64,000 nucleotides of DNA from Caballeronia sp. (GTDB lineage Bacteria > Pseudomonadota > Gammaproteobacteria > Burkholderiales > Burkholderiaceae): positions 1-64,000 of the forward strand of contig NZ_JAQGMM010000173.1 in the NCBI RefSeq assembly GCF_028292365.1. Direction: 5' to 3'. The notes below the pieces were generated by a model that was not told the DNA's origin, made no database searches, and saw only the letters and a list, made by a program, of their open reading frames with translations. Position 1 is the stretch's first letter. Each line of letters opens with the position of its first letter. Positions 1 through 9,976 of this stretch are shown here, in pieces. Made by a program: the position numbers and the translations under genes.

Positions 1-39
1 CCCATGTTGCGCAAACGCGGATTGCTGCAGACTGAGTGA
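1..39 (+). CDS. C-terminal fragment of an upstream gene
   Basis: Frame 1 is open from the window edge to a TGA at 37-39 and encodes PMLRKRGLLQTE. A short arginine-rich end of this kind resembles the C-terminal region of NtaA/SnaA-type flavin monooxygenases (the homologue at 60936-62264 has MRRRGLFRAEYEG near its end), but 12 residues cannot decide this. The sequence to the left of the window would settle it. Confidence 0.35.
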   Translation, partial: PMLRKRGLLQTE

Positions 40-425
40 AGAGGCCTTGTTGACCGGCCGTGCCCTTCGCTTGCGGGTTGGCGCACTGTGGAATTCGGGG
101 CGTGGATCGCTTCATAACGAGCAACTAGCGTTAGCTCTGCTGGCATCGCGGGGAGCCATGTTCGCCGCGATGCCGTGGACATTGCGCGAGCAAGACGCTT
201 GCCCAAGGAAATATTGATCGGCTGGAGCATCTGAAGAACAGTCTGCAAGCCACTCGTACGTGATTGCAAACGAGTGCAAATCAGCGCAAGTGAGGGCAAG
301 TGAAGTGCATTAATCCCAGCTACTGGCCGGTCCGACCTCGCCTATGCGTATAGGGCGCCTTGACTGTCCGTTAAGCAATAATAGTGGCTCGTCATTTGTC
401 GACGCCATCAAACAGGGAGGCATTC
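40..425. other. Intergenic leader of the PhzF-like gene
   Basis: No convincing gene is seen here. The 71-residue ORF starting at 344 is a shadow overlapping the PhzF-like gene in another frame. The stretch contains a four-unit degenerate tandem repeat of period 10 (265-304, listed separately) and an AGGGAGG ribosome binding site at 414-420 that fixes the start of the next gene at 426. Confidence 0.6.
265..304. repeat. Four-unit degenerate 10-bp tandem repeat
   Basis: Four consecutive 10-mers share a GCAA core in perfect 10-nt register: TGCAAACGAG, TGCAAATCAG, CGCAAGTGAG and GGCAAGTGAA, followed by GTGCAT. The array lies 120-160 bp upstream of the PhzF-like start. A one-turn period would place each unit on the same DNA face, as in some regulator arrays, but no regulator is known for it. 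Confidence 0.55.
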
Positions 426-1370
426 ATGAACCGTCGCTATGTCACGGCAGATGTATTCACCGACAAAAAATTCAAAGGCAATCCGGTCGCTGTCGTGCTG
501 GACGCAGAAGGTTTGTCGAAGGACCAGATGCAGTCAATCGCAGTCGAATTCGGGTATAGCGAGACTACGTTTGTATTGCCACCCCGCGATCCCGCCAACA
601 CGGCATGGGTGAGAATCTTTACGCCGAGCCGCGAGATTCCTTTCGCCGGACATCCGAACATCGGTACGGCGTTCGTACTTGCTGCTAGAGCGGCATCGAA
701 TCAAGCACCTCTGCCAGATCAACTCGTATTTGAGGAAGCCGCGGGCCTGGTTCCGGTCACTCAACTGAAAGAGAACGGCAAACTGGTTGGAGCAGAACTC
801 ATTACGCCGGAGCCGCTAAGCGTGCTGTCGCAAGTGCCGCAAGGTCGCGTAGCAGAATGTCTTTCGCTCAATTCCACCGATATCCTTATCAACGCTCACC
901 CACCCCAGGTCGCCTCGGTCGGCCTCCCGTTTGTCGTGGTCGAACTTGCGTCCCGAGATGTACTCCGCCGATGTACACCTAACCCGATCGCTTACAAAGG
1001 CTTGCTGCCCATCGACGGCGCGACATCTATCTACGCCTATACACGCGATGCTGGCGGGGACACGACTGACGCCGGCTGCGATCTGCAAGCTCGCATGTTC
1101 ACGCCCCGGATGACAGAAGATCCGGCGACCGGCAGCGCAACTGCCGCCATGGCGGCACTCGTGGCCCAGGTCCGGGGTCAGTCGAATCTCGTGTTACGAG
1201 TGGGTCAAGGCGTAGACATGGGGCGGCCGAGCGTCCTGATCGCCAGCGTGGAGGCTGACAACGGCAAGACAAGGATTCGCATTGGCGGCAAATGTGTCAG
1301 CGTGATGGAGGGCTCGTTTTGGCTCGCAGCGTCTGACCCGAACCTAAGAGGCAGCGCGGTGGCCTGTTAG
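426..1370 (+). CDS. PhzF family isomerase/epimerase
   Basis: A 314-residue protein of the PhzF/diaminopimelate epimerase-like fold, a group of cytoplasmic isomerases whose founding member acts in phenazine synthesis. Visible family marks are the N-terminal VFTDKKFKGNPVAVV segment, the catalytic glutamate in GYSETTF (about Glu46), the GHPNIGTA loop and the C-terminal EDPATGSATAA phosphate-binding-like motif. Length is normal (PhzF is about 280-300). The start at 426 is chosen over the ORF-track start at 384 because AGGGAGG lies just upstream and homology begins here. No other phenazine genes are nearby, so a phenazine role is not supported; the substrate is unknown. Confidence 0.9.
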   Translation: MNRRYVTADVFTDKKFKGNPVAVVLDAEGLSKDQMQSIAVEFGYSETTFVLPPRDPANTAWVRIFTPSREIPFAGHPNIGTAFVLAARAASNQAPLPDQLVFEEAAGLVPVTQLKENGKLVGAELITPEPLSVLSQVPQGRVAECLSLNSTDILINAHPPQVASVGLPFVVVELASRDVLRRCTPNPIAYKGLLPIDGATSIYAYTRDAGGDTTDAGCDLQARMFTPRMTEDPATGSATAAMAALVAQVRGQSNLVLRVGQGVDMGRPSVLIASVEADNGKTRIRIGGKCVSVMEGSFWLAASDPNLRGSAVAC

Positions 1371-1446
1371 TGGCTGCGCGGCGCTTCGTAGAGCTTCGTA
1401 GCCTTTTCCCGGCAATGCACCGTGCACCGCACCAGTCTCTGCCCCT

Positions 1447-2280
1447 TCACCGCAGCATGAACGACATCGCCGACAAGCAGTTCAACGTGCGCACCACATG
1501 TTCGACGGACGCTGCGTTAAAGCGCAGCGTCACGCCATCCATTCGCGTAATCGACGGCCACTGACAAAACAGATCGGCAAGCGCAGTAGTCTGCACACGC
1601 AGTTCGCATTCAACCGGTGCGGCTAACACATGCGCGGAATTCCTGATCGTGCCCGCCGCCACGTGACGTTCAACCACCGAGCGTGCCGCGCGCTCGATCT
1701 CCATGCACGCGCTTTCCGGTGTCTGCGTAATGCCGCTCCCATGACCGGTCGCGGTCTTGGTCACGACGAAACTGGCGTCCGGAAACTGGGCTCGCGTTTC
1801 TTCAGCGAAGACATCATCGCCCGAAAGCAGCGCGACCCGTGCGCCGTATTCCGCAGCCAGTGCGCCGTACAACCCTGCTTCACCGGTCTCCACACCGTTC
1901 AACAGCACCCGCCCAAACGCGAAGCTGTTGATCGTGTGGGCAAGAATGCCGCGACTCTGCGACATCGCGTGGTAGCCGATCATGAATACCAGTTCGGCTC
2001 CGTATTCCAGCCCCGCCATCATGCCGAGTGTCCGGGGTTTGCCGAGCACAACTTGCGCACGTGCATCGAGCAGGTCCGGCAGCAAGTTGCGAAACCCGCC
2101 ATGCGAATCGTTGACCCAGACATGGGCAGCGCCGCCCGCAAATGCCCCTTGTATGGCGGCGTTTGCCTCAAGCGTCATCCAGCGGCGAGCGCGTTCATAT
2201 TCACCGTTGCCCGCACGCGTTTGCTCGGGATGGAATACACCGGCAACGCCTTCTATATCGACTGAAATCAGGATGTTCAT
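1447..2280 (-). CDS. M55 family D-aminopeptidase (DppA type)
   Basis: A 277-residue zinc aminopeptidase of family M55; Bacillus DppA releases D-amino acids such as D-Ala from short peptides. The ligand and catalytic positions known from DppA are visible at nearly identical numbers: Asp8 and Glu10 in SVDIEGV, His60 in NDSHGG, His104 in GYHAM, the proposed nucleophile His115 in GILAHT, and a glutamate in ETGEAG (about 131-134). No signal peptide, so cytoplasmic. It is the last gene of the minus-strand peptide operon, 19 bp after the P1 peptidase, which suggests it trims imported peptides containing D-residues. Specificity is inferred from the family. Confidence 0.9.
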   Translation of the reverse strand: MNILISVDIEGVAGVFHPEQTRAGNGEYERARRWMTLEANAAIQGAFAGGAAHVWVNDSHGGFRNLLPDLLDARAQVVLGKPRTLGMMAGLEYGAELVFMIGYHAMSQSRGILAHTINSFAFGRVLLNGVETGEAGLYGALAAEYGARVALLSGDDVFAEETRAQFPDASFVVTKTATGHGSGITQTPESACMEIERAARSVVERHVAAGTIRNSAHVLAAPVECELRVQTTALADLFCQWPSITRMDGVTLRFNAASVEHVVRTLNCLSAMSFMLR

Positions 2281-2299
2281 TGGGGAAAGCCAAGCCAGG

Positions 2300-3358
2300 T
2301 CAGATCAGGAGTTGCGCGATATCCGGCGCAGCATCGAGTAAGGATAGACGTCGATGACCATCGCGGCCCGACAGCGAGGTAGCGCTCCAAAGCGCATCGA
2401 CGATAGCCTGTTCGACGCTATCCGCACAGGCTTGGAAGAGCGGGTCGAGGAAGGTGTCGACGAGGATGGGCGGCAAGGAAATGTGGGTGGCGTCGTGTGG
2501 GATGGTGTAGGCCGTCGAGAACGCCAGGGCAATGTCTCCGCTGCCGTGTCCGTAGACTGAACCGGTGCGCGCCAGACCCGCGGCCGCACGCATGGACAGG
2601 CGTTTCAGTTGCCGTGCATCGAGCGCTGCATCTACCGCGATGATCATGATGATCGAGCCTTGCTCCGGTTTTGCATAGGGGGCATGAGCGCTTCGCTCAG
2701 CCAGTATCCGGCCGACCGGTTTGCCTGCAAGCGTGAGCATAGGCAGCCGGCCGAAGTTCGCCAGCACCAGAGCGCCGAGCGTGACCGTCTTCCCCGCGAC
2801 AGATACCACGCGCGACGCGGTGCCTATGCCACCCTTCAGATCGAAGGACGACATGCCGCGCCCCGCGCCCACTGAACCGCTGACGACATTGGCGCTTGCG
2901 GCGTCACTTGCTTGCCGAAAGTGTTCGCCCGTGACCGCCAACGCCTGGATATTGTTTAGATAACCGTCGTTGCATTCGAAGACAAGTGGATTCACCGTTG
3001 ACCATTCGCGCCCGACTTGTGGATTGGCACGGATCGCCGCACGAATCTGTGCCTCAGCAACCGCCCCGACACCAAACGTGTTCGTCAACGCAATGGGCGT
3101 CTCGAGCACGCCAAGTTCTTCAACCTGCATCAGACCGATGCTCTTGCCGAACCCGTTGACCACGGTAATGGCAGCCGGCACCTTGCCGCGAAACGGATCA
3201 CCCCCATGCGGATGAATGACCGTGACACCGGTTTGTACAGGTCCGTCCTCCAGCGTGCAATGGCCTACCCTCACGCCGGCAACATCGGCAATAGTTCCAA
3301 GCGGACCGCACGTCAATACGCCAATAGTGGGCTGAAGCGCCAAACGCATATCGCTCAT
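2300..3358 (-). CDS. P1 family peptidase (DmpA/BapA-like aminopeptidase)
   Basis: A 352-residue member of the self-cleaving DmpA/beta-peptidyl aminopeptidase family, which cuts N-terminal L-, D- or beta-amino residues. The precursor should cleave before the serine in [10 protein letters not shown] (Gly234/Ser235), giving a 234-residue alpha and a 118-residue beta chain. A second serine and an acidic residue fall in GHGSGD (Ser273, Asp275), the positions of BapA Ser288 and Glu290. The ORF track runs to 3874, but the 5' part is antisense to the permease; MSDMRL at 3358 is the start because its ATG overlaps the gsiD stop (ATGA), implying translational coupling. Cytoplasmic; part of the peptide operon. 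Confidence 0.9.
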   Translation of the reverse strand: MSDMRLALQPTIGVLTCGPLGTIADVAGVRVGHCTLEDGPVQTGVTVIHPHGGDPFRGKVPAAITVVNGFGKSIGLMQVEELGVLETPIALTNTFGVGAVAEAQIRAAIRANPQVGREWSTVNPLVFECNDGYLNNIQALAVTGEHFRQASDAASANVVSGSVGAGRGMSSFDLKGGIGTASRVVSVAGKTVTLGALVLANFGRLPMLTLAGKPVGRILAERSAHAPYAKPEQGSIIMIIAVDAALDARQLKRLSMRAAAGLARTGSVYGHGSGDIALAFSTAYTIPHDATHISLPPILVDTFLDPLFQACADSVEQAIVDALWSATSLSGRDGHRRLSLLDAAPDIAQLLI

Positions 3359-4263
3359 GGCCGGTCGAGTTTTGGATCGAGCGCGTCCCGCAAGCCATCG
3401 CCGAGGAGGTTGAACGCAAGCACGGTCACGAAAATAGCGAGACTCGGAAACAGCGCGATATGCGGTGCCGTCACCATGTCGGCACGTGCTTCGTTGAGCA
3501 TCGCGCCCCACTCCGGCGTGGGCGGTTGCGCGCCGAGCCCGAGGAACGACAGGCTGGCCGCGGTGATAATCGACGTTCCAATACGCATCGTGAAATAGAC
3601 GACGATCGACGATATGGTTCCCGGCAGGATATGCCGCATGATGATGGTCCAGTCCGACGCGCCTATGCTTCGAGCCGCCTCGATATACGTCAGTTGCTTG
3701 AGCATCAGCGTATTGCCGCGCACGAGTCGTGCAAACGCCGGAATGCTGAAGATGGATACCGCGCAGATCACGTTGACCATGCCGTTGCCAAGAATTGCCA
3801 CCACGCCGATCGCGAGCAGGATGCCGGGAAACGCGAACAGGACGTCTGCCACGCGCATGGTGATGCGATCCCACCAGCCTTCGTAGTAACCGGCAAGCAG
3901 ACCGAAGAAAGTGCCGATCGCCGCACCGATGGCAACCGACAGGAAACCCGCAGCAAGCGAGATGCGCGTGCCCGACAGGATTCGGCTAAAGATATCCCGG
4001 CCCAATGAATCAACGCCGAACCAATGCGCTACGGAGGGCCCCGCGTTCAGCGCATCATAGTCGAAGTAGTTTTCCGGATCGTACGGAACGATGTGCGGAG
4101 CCACGATCGCCACCACTACAAGCAGCAGCACCACAACTCCTGCCGCGAGCGCAACATGTTGCTTGCGGAACTTGCGCCAGAACTCGCCCCAGGGCGTGCG
4201 GATCGCGCTGTCTGCCTGCGTTACCGGCACCACACTATTCGTCTCACTGCCTGTCGTGCTCAT
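3355..4263 (-). CDS. gsiD: Peptide ABC transporter permease, GsiD/DppC type
   Basis: A 302-residue inner-membrane permease of the dipeptide/oligopeptide/glutathione importer family. It has a cytoplasmic N-terminal tail, a first membrane helix around residues 38-60 ([13 protein letters not shown]), the [16 protein letters not shown] segment typical of DppC-like proteins, and the EAA loop [17 protein letters not shown] that contacts the ATPase. The start at 4263 is preferred to 4344: a GAGG site precedes it and it lies 7 bp after the gsiC stop. It pairs with GsiC and is coupled by ATGA to the P1 peptidase. Substrate (glutathione, dipeptide or other) cannot be read from the permease. Confidence 0.9.
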   Translation of the reverse strand: MSTTGSETNSVVPVTQADSAIRTPWGEFWRKFRKQHVALAAGVVVLLLVVVAIVAPHIVPYDPENYFDYDALNAGPSVAHWFGVDSLGRDIFSRILSGTRISLAAGFLSVAIGAAIGTFFGLLAGYYEGWWDRITMRVADVLFAFPGILLAIGVVAILGNGMVNVICAVSIFSIPAFARLVRGNTLMLKQLTYIEAARSIGASDWTIIMRHILPGTISSIVVYFTMRIGTSIITAASLSFLGLGAQPPTPEWGAMLNEARADMVTAPHIALFPSLAIFVTVLAFNLLGDGLRDALDPKLDRP

Positions 4264-4270
4264 GCGGACC

Positions 4271-5191
4271 TCACTTGAAACGGATGGTCGGATTGATGAC
4301 GGCATACAGCACGTCGACAACCAGGTTGATGACAATAAACTCAAGCGAAAACAGCAGCACTTCAGCCTGGATCACCGGATAGTCACGCATGGACACAGCA
4401 TCGATCAGCAGGCGTCCAAGGCCCGGCCAGTTGAATACGACTTCAACTACAATCGAGCCGCCTAGCAGGAAGCCAAACTGGAGCCCCATCATGGTGACGA
4501 CTGGAATCATCGCGTTGCGCAGGCCATGTTTCACAATCACAAGCCACTCAGGCACACCCTTGGCACGTGCAGTGCGCACGAAGTCCTCATGCATCACTTC
4601 GACAAATGACGCACGCGTGAAGCGCGCCATGACCGCGGCGACCGCTGCGCCAAGTGTCAGCGAAGGCAATACGTAGCTCTTCCATGAGCCATCGCCGACC
4701 ACCGGCAGCCAGCCCAGCTTCACCGAGAAGACTTCCATCAGCAGCATGCCGAGCGCGAATGCCGGGAATGAGATTCCCGATACCGCGAGGGTCATGCCGA
4801 GGCGGTCTGGCCATCGATTACGCCACACCGCAGACGTTATCCCGATTGCCATCCCAAAGATGACCGCCCACGCCATGCTCACCAGCGTCAGCAGCAACGT
4901 CGGCATGAACCGCTCACCAATCTCGGCGCTGACAGGCCGCTTGCTGCGTGTCGAGATACCAAAATCGGCATGCGCGATGCGCCAGAAAAAATGCACGAAT
5001 TGCTGCGGCAGCGGCCTGTCGAGACCGAGGTCGCTGCGTACAAGGGCAACGGTGGCTTCGTCGGCTTCGGGACCGGCGGCCAGCCGCGCCGGATCGCCCG
5101 GCAACAGGTGCACGAACAGGAACACGAGCACCGCGACGATGAAAAGCGTCGGCAGCAGCCCCATTAGACGTTTGACGAGAAAGTTCAGCAT
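4271..5191 (-). CDS. gsiC: Peptide ABC transporter permease, GsiC/DppB type
   Basis: A 306-residue inner-membrane permease. The N-terminal [19 protein letters not shown] helix followed by LLPGDPA is the classic DppB/GsiC start. The EAA loop reads [22 protein letters not shown], and the C-terminal [13 protein letters not shown] segment is also typical. Length matches GsiC (about 306). It sits between gsiB and gsiD and would form the heterodimeric channel with GsiD. A strong hairpin in the 143-bp gap before it (5208-5251) may lower its expression relative to the binding protein. Confidence 0.92.
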   Translation of the reverse strand: MLNFLVKRLMGLLPTLFIVAVLVFLFVHLLPGDPARLAAGPEADEATVALVRSDLGLDRPLPQQFVHFFWRIAHADFGISTRSKRPVSAEIGERFMPTLLLTLVSMAWAVIFGMAIGITSAVWRNRWPDRLGMTLAVSGISFPAFALGMLLMEVFSVKLGWLPVVGDGSWKSYVLPSLTLGAAVAAVMARFTRASFVEVMHEDFVRTARAKGVPEWLVIVKHGLRNAMIPVVTMMGLQFGFLLGGSIVVEVVFNWPGLGRLLIDAVSMRDYPVIQAEVLLFSLEFIVINLVVDVLYAVINPTIRFK

Positions 5192-5207
5192 GAAGGCGAC
5201 CCGGCTG

Positions 5208-5251
5208 TGTTGCGCGCTGTGGCCGGACGCTCCCGGCCACAGCGCACAACA
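5208..5251 (-). promoter_or_regulatory. Intra-operon hairpin between gsiB and gsiC
   Basis: Two 19-nt arms (5208-5226 and 5233-5251) are complementary around a 6-nt loop. The only mismatch on the plus strand (C5213 against A5246) becomes a G-U wobble in the minus-strand transcript, so the mRNA hairpin is fully paired. No U tract follows, so it is not a standard terminator. Its place just after the binding-protein gene fits a 3'-end stabiliser that keeps gsiB mRNA more abundant than the permease mRNA, as known for several binding-protein operons. That role is inferred. Confidence 0.65.
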
Positions 5252-5334
5252 GCAAAAGAGAATACGGAGGAGTCCGGCTTAACGAACATTGAGAGCACTA
5301 AGAGCACTAAGAGCCGGACCCGAAGCGAACACGC

Positions 5335-6897
5335 TTACTTGATCGCGATCTCGTCGAAGTTGAACGAACCGTCCGGCGCTACATACGCACCCGACAGACG
5401 TTTGCTGCGTGCATAGAGCAGTTTTTCCTGGACCAGGAAGATCCACGGCGCGTCGGCCCAAATACGCTTTTGCGCGTCCGTGTATAGCGCCGCCTTCTGC
5501 GCGCGGTCGGGGGTCTCGAGCGCCTTCGACAGATCAGCGTCGACTGCATCGTTCTTGTAGTAAGCGGTATTCGTGAGTTTTGGCGGGATTGACGCCGACG
5601 CCAGCAACGGCGAGATGGCCCAGTCGGCCTCGCCGGTCGAGGACGACCAGCCGATGTAATACATCCTCACGGGCGCGGTTGCCGGGTCCGGTGCGCTCTC
5701 GACCTTCGCCACGCGCTGCCCTGCTTCGAGCGCTTCCACTTGCACCTTCACGCCGACCTGCGCGAGTTGTTGCTGCACGAATTGAATGACCTTTTGCGAA
5801 GTCGAATTGTTATACGCCGACCAGAGGGTGGACTCGAAACCGTCCGGATAACCGGCCTCTTTCAGCAGGGCGCGCGCCTTCGCGGGATCGTACGGCCAAG
5901 GCCCGGTTTTCGTCGCGTAATCCACGCCCTGAGGCACGACACCGTCGGCCGGCGTAGCGTAGCCTGAGAACGCCACCTTCGTGAGTGCGTCCTTGTTCAC
6001 TGCGTAGTTCAGTGCTTCGCGAACCTTCGGGTTGTCGAACGGTTTCTTTGTCGTGTTAAGGCTGATATACCGCGCGATGATCGACGGTCCCGCAAACACG
6101 TCGACCTTGGGATCGGTCTTGAGCATGGCGGCCTGTTCATAGGGAACCTGAAAAGCAAAGTCGGCTTCGCCAGTGCGCATCAGCGCGGAACGTGTGTTGT
6201 TGTCGACCACTGGCTTCCAGTCGATAGCATCAATCTTCGGATACCCCGTCTTCCAGTAGCCGGCGAACTTCTTCACCGTCAGGTCGCCCGCCGGGTCCCA
6301 CTTCACGAATTCAAATGGGCCCGTGCCCACCGGATGAAAGCCGATGTCCTTGCCCCACTTCGTCATGGCAGCCGGCGAGATCATCACCGCCGATGGATGC
6401 GCGAGCACGTTGATGAACGCCGAGAACGGCGTCTTGAGCGTGACCTTGACCGTATAGGGATCGACCACCTCGGTTTTCTCGATACGGCTAAAAAGATTGT
6501 AGCGCTTGAGCTTGTTTGCCGGGTCTGTCACCCGGTCGAAGTTGGCCTTCACCGCCGCAGCGTTGAAGTCGGTGCCATCCTGGAACTTGACGCCTTGCCG
6601 CAGCTTGAACGTGTAGACACGCGCATCGGGACTGGCTTCGTAGCTGGTTGCCAGCACGTTGATGAGCTTCATCTCCTTGTCGAAACCGAACAGGCCCTGG
6701 TAGAACGATTTCGCGGCAGCTTGCGAAAGCGTGTCGTTGGCGTCGTAGGGGTCCAGGCTCGTAAAAGTCGATGCAACGGCCATCACGGCCGTTTGTCCGG
6801 CGTGCGCCGACCCGCTCGCGAGCATCGAGAAAACTACCGCGCTACCGGCCAGCAGCGCACGCAAACGAAATGAAGAAGACGGGACAAGCGAGTTCAT
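5335..6897 (-). CDS. gsiB: Periplasmic peptide-binding protein, GsiB/DppA type
   Basis: A 520-residue solute-binding protein of the SBP_bac_5 family that captures peptides in the periplasm and delivers them to the permeases. The N-terminus has a Sec signal peptide ([22 protein letters not shown], cleavage before GQTAV about residue 33). The body shows family segments such as [23 protein letters not shown] and [14 protein letters not shown]. The ATG at 6897 has GGAG nine bases upstream. Encoded between gsiA and gsiC. The family binds glutathione, di-/oligopeptides or other small molecules; the peptidases in the operon favour a peptide. Confidence 0.92.
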   Translation of the reverse strand: MNSLVPSSSFRLRALLAGSAVVFSMLASGSAHAGQTAVMAVASTFTSLDPYDANDTLSQAAAKSFYQGLFGFDKEMKLINVLATSYEASPDARVYTFKLRQGVKFQDGTDFNAAAVKANFDRVTDPANKLKRYNLFSRIEKTEVVDPYTVKVTLKTPFSAFINVLAHPSAVMISPAAMTKWGKDIGFHPVGTGPFEFVKWDPAGDLTVKKFAGYWKTGYPKIDAIDWKPVVDNNTRSALMRTGEADFAFQVPYEQAAMLKTDPKVDVFAGPSIIARYISLNTTKKPFDNPKVREALNYAVNKDALTKVAFSGYATPADGVVPQGVDYATKTGPWPYDPAKARALLKEAGYPDGFESTLWSAYNNSTSQKVIQFVQQQLAQVGVKVQVEALEAGQRVAKVESAPDPATAPVRMYYIGWSSSTGEADWAISPLLASASIPPKLTNTAYYKNDAVDADLSKALETPDRAQKAALYTDAQKRIWADAPWIFLVQEKLLYARSKRLSGAYVAPDGSFNFDEIAIK

Positions 6898-6984
6898 AGG
6901 GGTGGGCTCCAGGCAGCTTGGTAAGAAAAACAGGTAAGCAAAGTCGCAATAAAAACGTCCGGCGCGTAGAGTGATCGGCAGCGA

Positions 6985-8898
6985 TCAGTACGCTCCGCCA
7001 ATTCGATGCTCGGCTACAAAATGGTCCGGGCCAACCATCACAAGCGGGGCGAACACCGGCTCGTCGTCGAGTGCACGGATCGGGCTTGGCATTTCATCGA
7101 CCGCAAGCACGCGCTTCGCGTGCCGCCGCGCCGGGTCGGCAACCGGCACCGCGCCCATGAGTTTTTTCGTGTAGGCATGGCGCGGTCCTTCGAACACCGC
7201 GCGACGCGGCCCGATCTCGACGATCTGGCCGAGATACATCACCGCGACACGATGACTGACCCGCTCGACCACTGCCATGTCATGCGAAATGAACAGATAA
7301 GCCACACCGAGTTCACGCTGCAGATCGAGCATCAGATTCACGATCTGCGCTTGCACGGACACGTCGAGCGCTGACACGGATTCGTCGGCGATCACCACTT
7401 TCGGGTTCAATGCGAGCGCACGGGCAATGGCTATGCGCTGGCGTTGTCCGCCAGAAAACTCGTGCGGATAACGGCGTGCGGCTTCGGCCGGCAGACCGAC
7501 CTTGTCCAGCAGCCATGCAACCCGCGCCTGCGCTTCGGCGCCTTGCGATACGCCGTGCACGAGCAGGGGCTCCATGATCGAGAAGCCGACAGTCAGACGC
7601 GGATTCAAGGACGCGAACGGGTCCTGGAAAATAAACTGGATGTCGCGGCGTAATGCCTGCAGGGCGGGACCTGTCAGCGAACTGATCTCGTTTCCGTTGA
7701 ACTCGATGGAGCCGCTCTGGCTTTCAACGAGTCGCAGCAGCGAGCGGCCCGTGGTGGATTTACCGCAGCCCGATTCACCCACCAGCGCGAGCGTTTCTCC
7801 CGGACGCAAGTCGAAACTGACACGCTCCACGGCATGCACGCGGCCTGTCACGCGGCCGAACAAACCTGTCCTGACCGGAAAACGCGTGACCAGATCACGC
7901 ACGCGAAGGATCGGTGGCGTGGTGTCGGCAATAGTCGGCTGCGCTTCGTGCGCGACCGCTGGCGCTGGAACCAGCGTTTCATCGGCGCCGGCCTGTTCCA
8001 CGGTGAGAATCGGAAACTTGGCAGGCGAGTCCGTGCCCGACATCGCACCCAGACGGGGAACCGCAGCCAGCAACGCCTTCGTATAGGGATGCGAAGGTGC
8101 TGCGAACAGTGCTCCGGACACGCCCTCCTCCACTTTCTCGCCGCGGTACATCACCAGCACACGGTCAGCCACCTCGGCGACCACGCCCATGTCATGCGTG
8201 ATAAAGATCACGCCCATGTTCATCTCGTCCTGCAAGCCGCGGATCAGTTGCAGGATCTGCGCCTGGATGGTGACGTCGAGCGCGGTGGTTGGTTCATCAG
8301 CGATCAGCAGCGCGGGCTTGCATGACAGTGCCATCGCAATCATCACGCGCTGGCGCATGCCGCCGGACAACTGGTGCGGAAACCGCGCTGCCACGCGGCG
8401 CGCTTCGGGAATTCGTACGAGGTCAAGCAGACGCAAGGTTTCTGCGCGGGCGGCGCCGCGGTTCTTGTGCTGATGCAGCGCGATTGCCTCGCCGATCTGA
8501 TCGCCCACGGTGAACACCGGGTTCAGCGATGTCATCGGTTCCTGGAAGATCATCGCAATGTCGGCGCCACGAATCGAACGCATCGTGCTGGACGAGGCGC
8601 GCGCGAGATCGAGCACGTGGCCGTCACGCCGCCGGAACGCGATGGATCCGCTGGCGATGCGCCCACCGCCGTGCTCGATCAGGCGCATCAGCGCAAGCGA
8701 CGTCACCGACTTGCCCGACCCCGATTCACCGACGATCGCCAGTGTTTCGCCACGATCGACCGTCAGCGACAGGTTGCGCACCGCATTGAAAGCTTTGTCG
8801 CCCTCACGGAACGCAATCGAAAGATCGTCAACGGCGAGCACGCATTGCGGCGGCAAGGTGTCGAGACGCGAGCGTGCAATGTGCGGTGAAATCGGCAC
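6985..8898 (-). CDS. gsiA: Peptide ABC transporter ATPase with two fused ATPase domains (GsiA type)
   Basis: A 637-residue cytoplasmic ATPase with two complete ABC domains, as in E. coli GsiA (623 residues). Domain 1 (about 18-270) has Walker A GESGSGKS, signature LSGGMRQR and Walker [13 protein letters not shown]. Domain 2 (about 330-600) has [16 protein letters not shown] and [11 protein letters not shown]. Both carry the C-terminal oligopeptide-transporter extension ([30 protein letters not shown]). The start is GTG at 8898 with AAGGA seven bases upstream. It powers GsiBCD. A fused ATPase with a single binding protein is the hallmark that separates GsiA systems from DppDF. Confidence 0.93.
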   Translation of the reverse strand: MPISPHIARSRLDTLPPQCVLAVDDLSIAFREGDKAFNAVRNLSLTVDRGETLAIVGESGSGKSVTSLALMRLIEHGGGRIASGSIAFRRRDGHVLDLARASSSTMRSIRGADIAMIFQEPMTSLNPVFTVGDQIGEAIALHQHKNRGAARAETLRLLDLVRIPEARRVAARFPHQLSGGMRQRVMIAMALSCKPALLIADEPTTALDVTIQAQILQLIRGLQDEMNMGVIFITHDMGVVAEVADRVLVMYRGEKVEEGVSGALFAAPSHPYTKALLAAVPRLGAMSGTDSPAKFPILTVEQAGADETLVPAPAVAHEAQPTIADTTPPILRVRDLVTRFPVRTGLFGRVTGRVHAVERVSFDLRPGETLALVGESGCGKSTTGRSLLRLVESQSGSIEFNGNEISSLTGPALQALRRDIQFIFQDPFASLNPRLTVGFSIMEPLLVHGVSQGAEAQARVAWLLDKVGLPAEAARRYPHEFSGGQRQRIAIARALALNPKVVIADESVSALDVSVQAQIVNLMLDLQRELGVAYLFISHDMAVVERVSHRVAVMYLGQIVEIGPRRAVFEGPRHAYTKKLMGAVPVADPARRHAKRVLAVDEMPSPIRALDDEPVFAPLVMVGPDHFVAEHRIGGAY

Positions 8899-8980
8899 GA
8901 TGTTTTCCTTAAGGAATGAACGCGGCCCGGGCGATGATTCGCGCAGTGACCACGCGTGGAACCAGACAGATGAACAAACG

Positions 8981-9976
8981 TCAGCGATAAATCGCCGTAA
9001 CCGGTGCAGCGCCTACCCGCGCAAAACCGCGGTACATGCCCTCGGTGTTGAACGGCAACGTGACGTTGCCGAGCGCGTCGACGGCGATCAATCCACCACG
9101 GCCATTAATACGCGGCAGGCGTTTCATCACGACATCGGCTGCCGCTTCTTCCAGCGATACACCGCGATACGCCATTTGCGCCGCGACATCGTAAGCCGCG
9201 ACCATCCGCATGAACATCTCGCCGGAACCTGTGGTGGACACGGCACAGGTTGCATCGTCCGCATAGCAGCCTGCGCCGATCAACGGGGCGTCGCCCACCC
9301 GCCCGACTTGCTTGTTGGTGACACCGCCTGTCGATGTTGCGGCAGCAAGGTGTCCATGCTGATCGAGCGCGACCGCGCCAACCGTACCGAACTTGCGATT
9401 CGGATCGATGGGTTCGTGTGGCGTGGGATCTTCTCCATCGTCATCCGAAGAGGGGGCGGAAAGTGTCGCGCCGTCGTGATCGAGCATCACGCGTTGCTGG
9501 CCGCGTGCAAGCAGCCATTGCTTGTGACGGGCGTCGGTATGGAAGTACGAAGGGTCGACCAGTTCGAACCCCTGTGCTACCGCAAATGCTTCTGCGCCCG
9601 CGCCTGTGAACATGACATGTTCGCTTGCTTCGAGCACGCGGCGCGCGACCAGGACTGGATTGCGCACGCGCTTTACGCAGCAGATCGCGCCGGCTTCGAG
9701 CGTGCTGCCATCCATGATTGAAGCGTCCAGTTCATGCGTGCCGTCGGCCGTGAACACCGCGCCACGTCCCGCATTGAATAGCGGGTTGTCTTCGAGAAGA
9801 CGAACGGCTTCGCTCACGGCGTCGAGCGCGCTGCCGCCAGCGGCCAGCACACTCTGGCCTGCTGCCAGGATGTCATTCAGGCTTGTGTGATAGCGCTGCT
9901 CTGCTTCGGGCTCCATCAGCGTGCGCAAGATCGTGCCTGCGCCGCCGTGAACGGCAATGACTGCGGTCGAATTCAT
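8981..9976 (-). CDS. iaaA: Isoaspartyl peptidase/L-asparaginase (Ntn hydrolase)
   Basis: A 331-residue plant-type asparaginase/isoaspartyl dipeptidase. It is made as a precursor that cleaves itself before the nucleophilic threonine in GTVGAVALD (Thr198), giving alpha and beta chains; [10 protein letters not shown] near the N-terminus and [26 protein letters not shown] after the nucleophile are family hallmarks. It hydrolyses beta-aspartyl dipeptides and asparagine in the cytoplasm. The track start at 10090 is rejected: the ATG at 9976 overlaps the regulator stop as ATGA and matches the family start. In E. coli iaaA also precedes gsiABCD, which supports one peptide-import and degradation pathway. 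Confidence 0.94.
   Translation of the reverse strand: MNSTAVIAVHGGAGTILRTLMEPEAEQRYHTSLNDILAAGQSVLAAGGSALDAVSEAVRLLEDNPLFNAGRGAVFTADGTHELDASIMDGSTLEAGAICCVKRVRNPVLVARRVLEASEHVMFTGAGAEAFAVAQGFELVDPSYFHTDARHKQWLLARGQQRVMLDHDGATLSAPSSDDDGEDPTPHEPIDPNRKFGTVGAVALDQHGHLAAATSTGGVTNKQVGRVGDAPLIGAGCYADDATCAVSTTGSGEMFMRMVAAYDVAAQMAYRGVSLEEAAADVVMKRLPRINGRGGLIAVDALGNVTLPFNTEGMYRGFARVGAAPVTAIYR

Noticed and set aside
426-1370. Phenazine biosynthesis role for the PhzF-like gene
   Set aside because: No phzA-G or related genes are present; PhzF-like proteins are widespread outside phenazine pathways.
1630-2265. 211-residue ORF antisense to the M55 peptidase
   Set aside because: Arg/His-rich shadow; the M55 gene on the other strand has all catalytic residues.
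6334-6873. 179-residue plus-strand ORF antisense to gsiB
   Set aside because: Arg/Val/Leu-rich shadow without motifs, inside a well-supported binding-protein gene.
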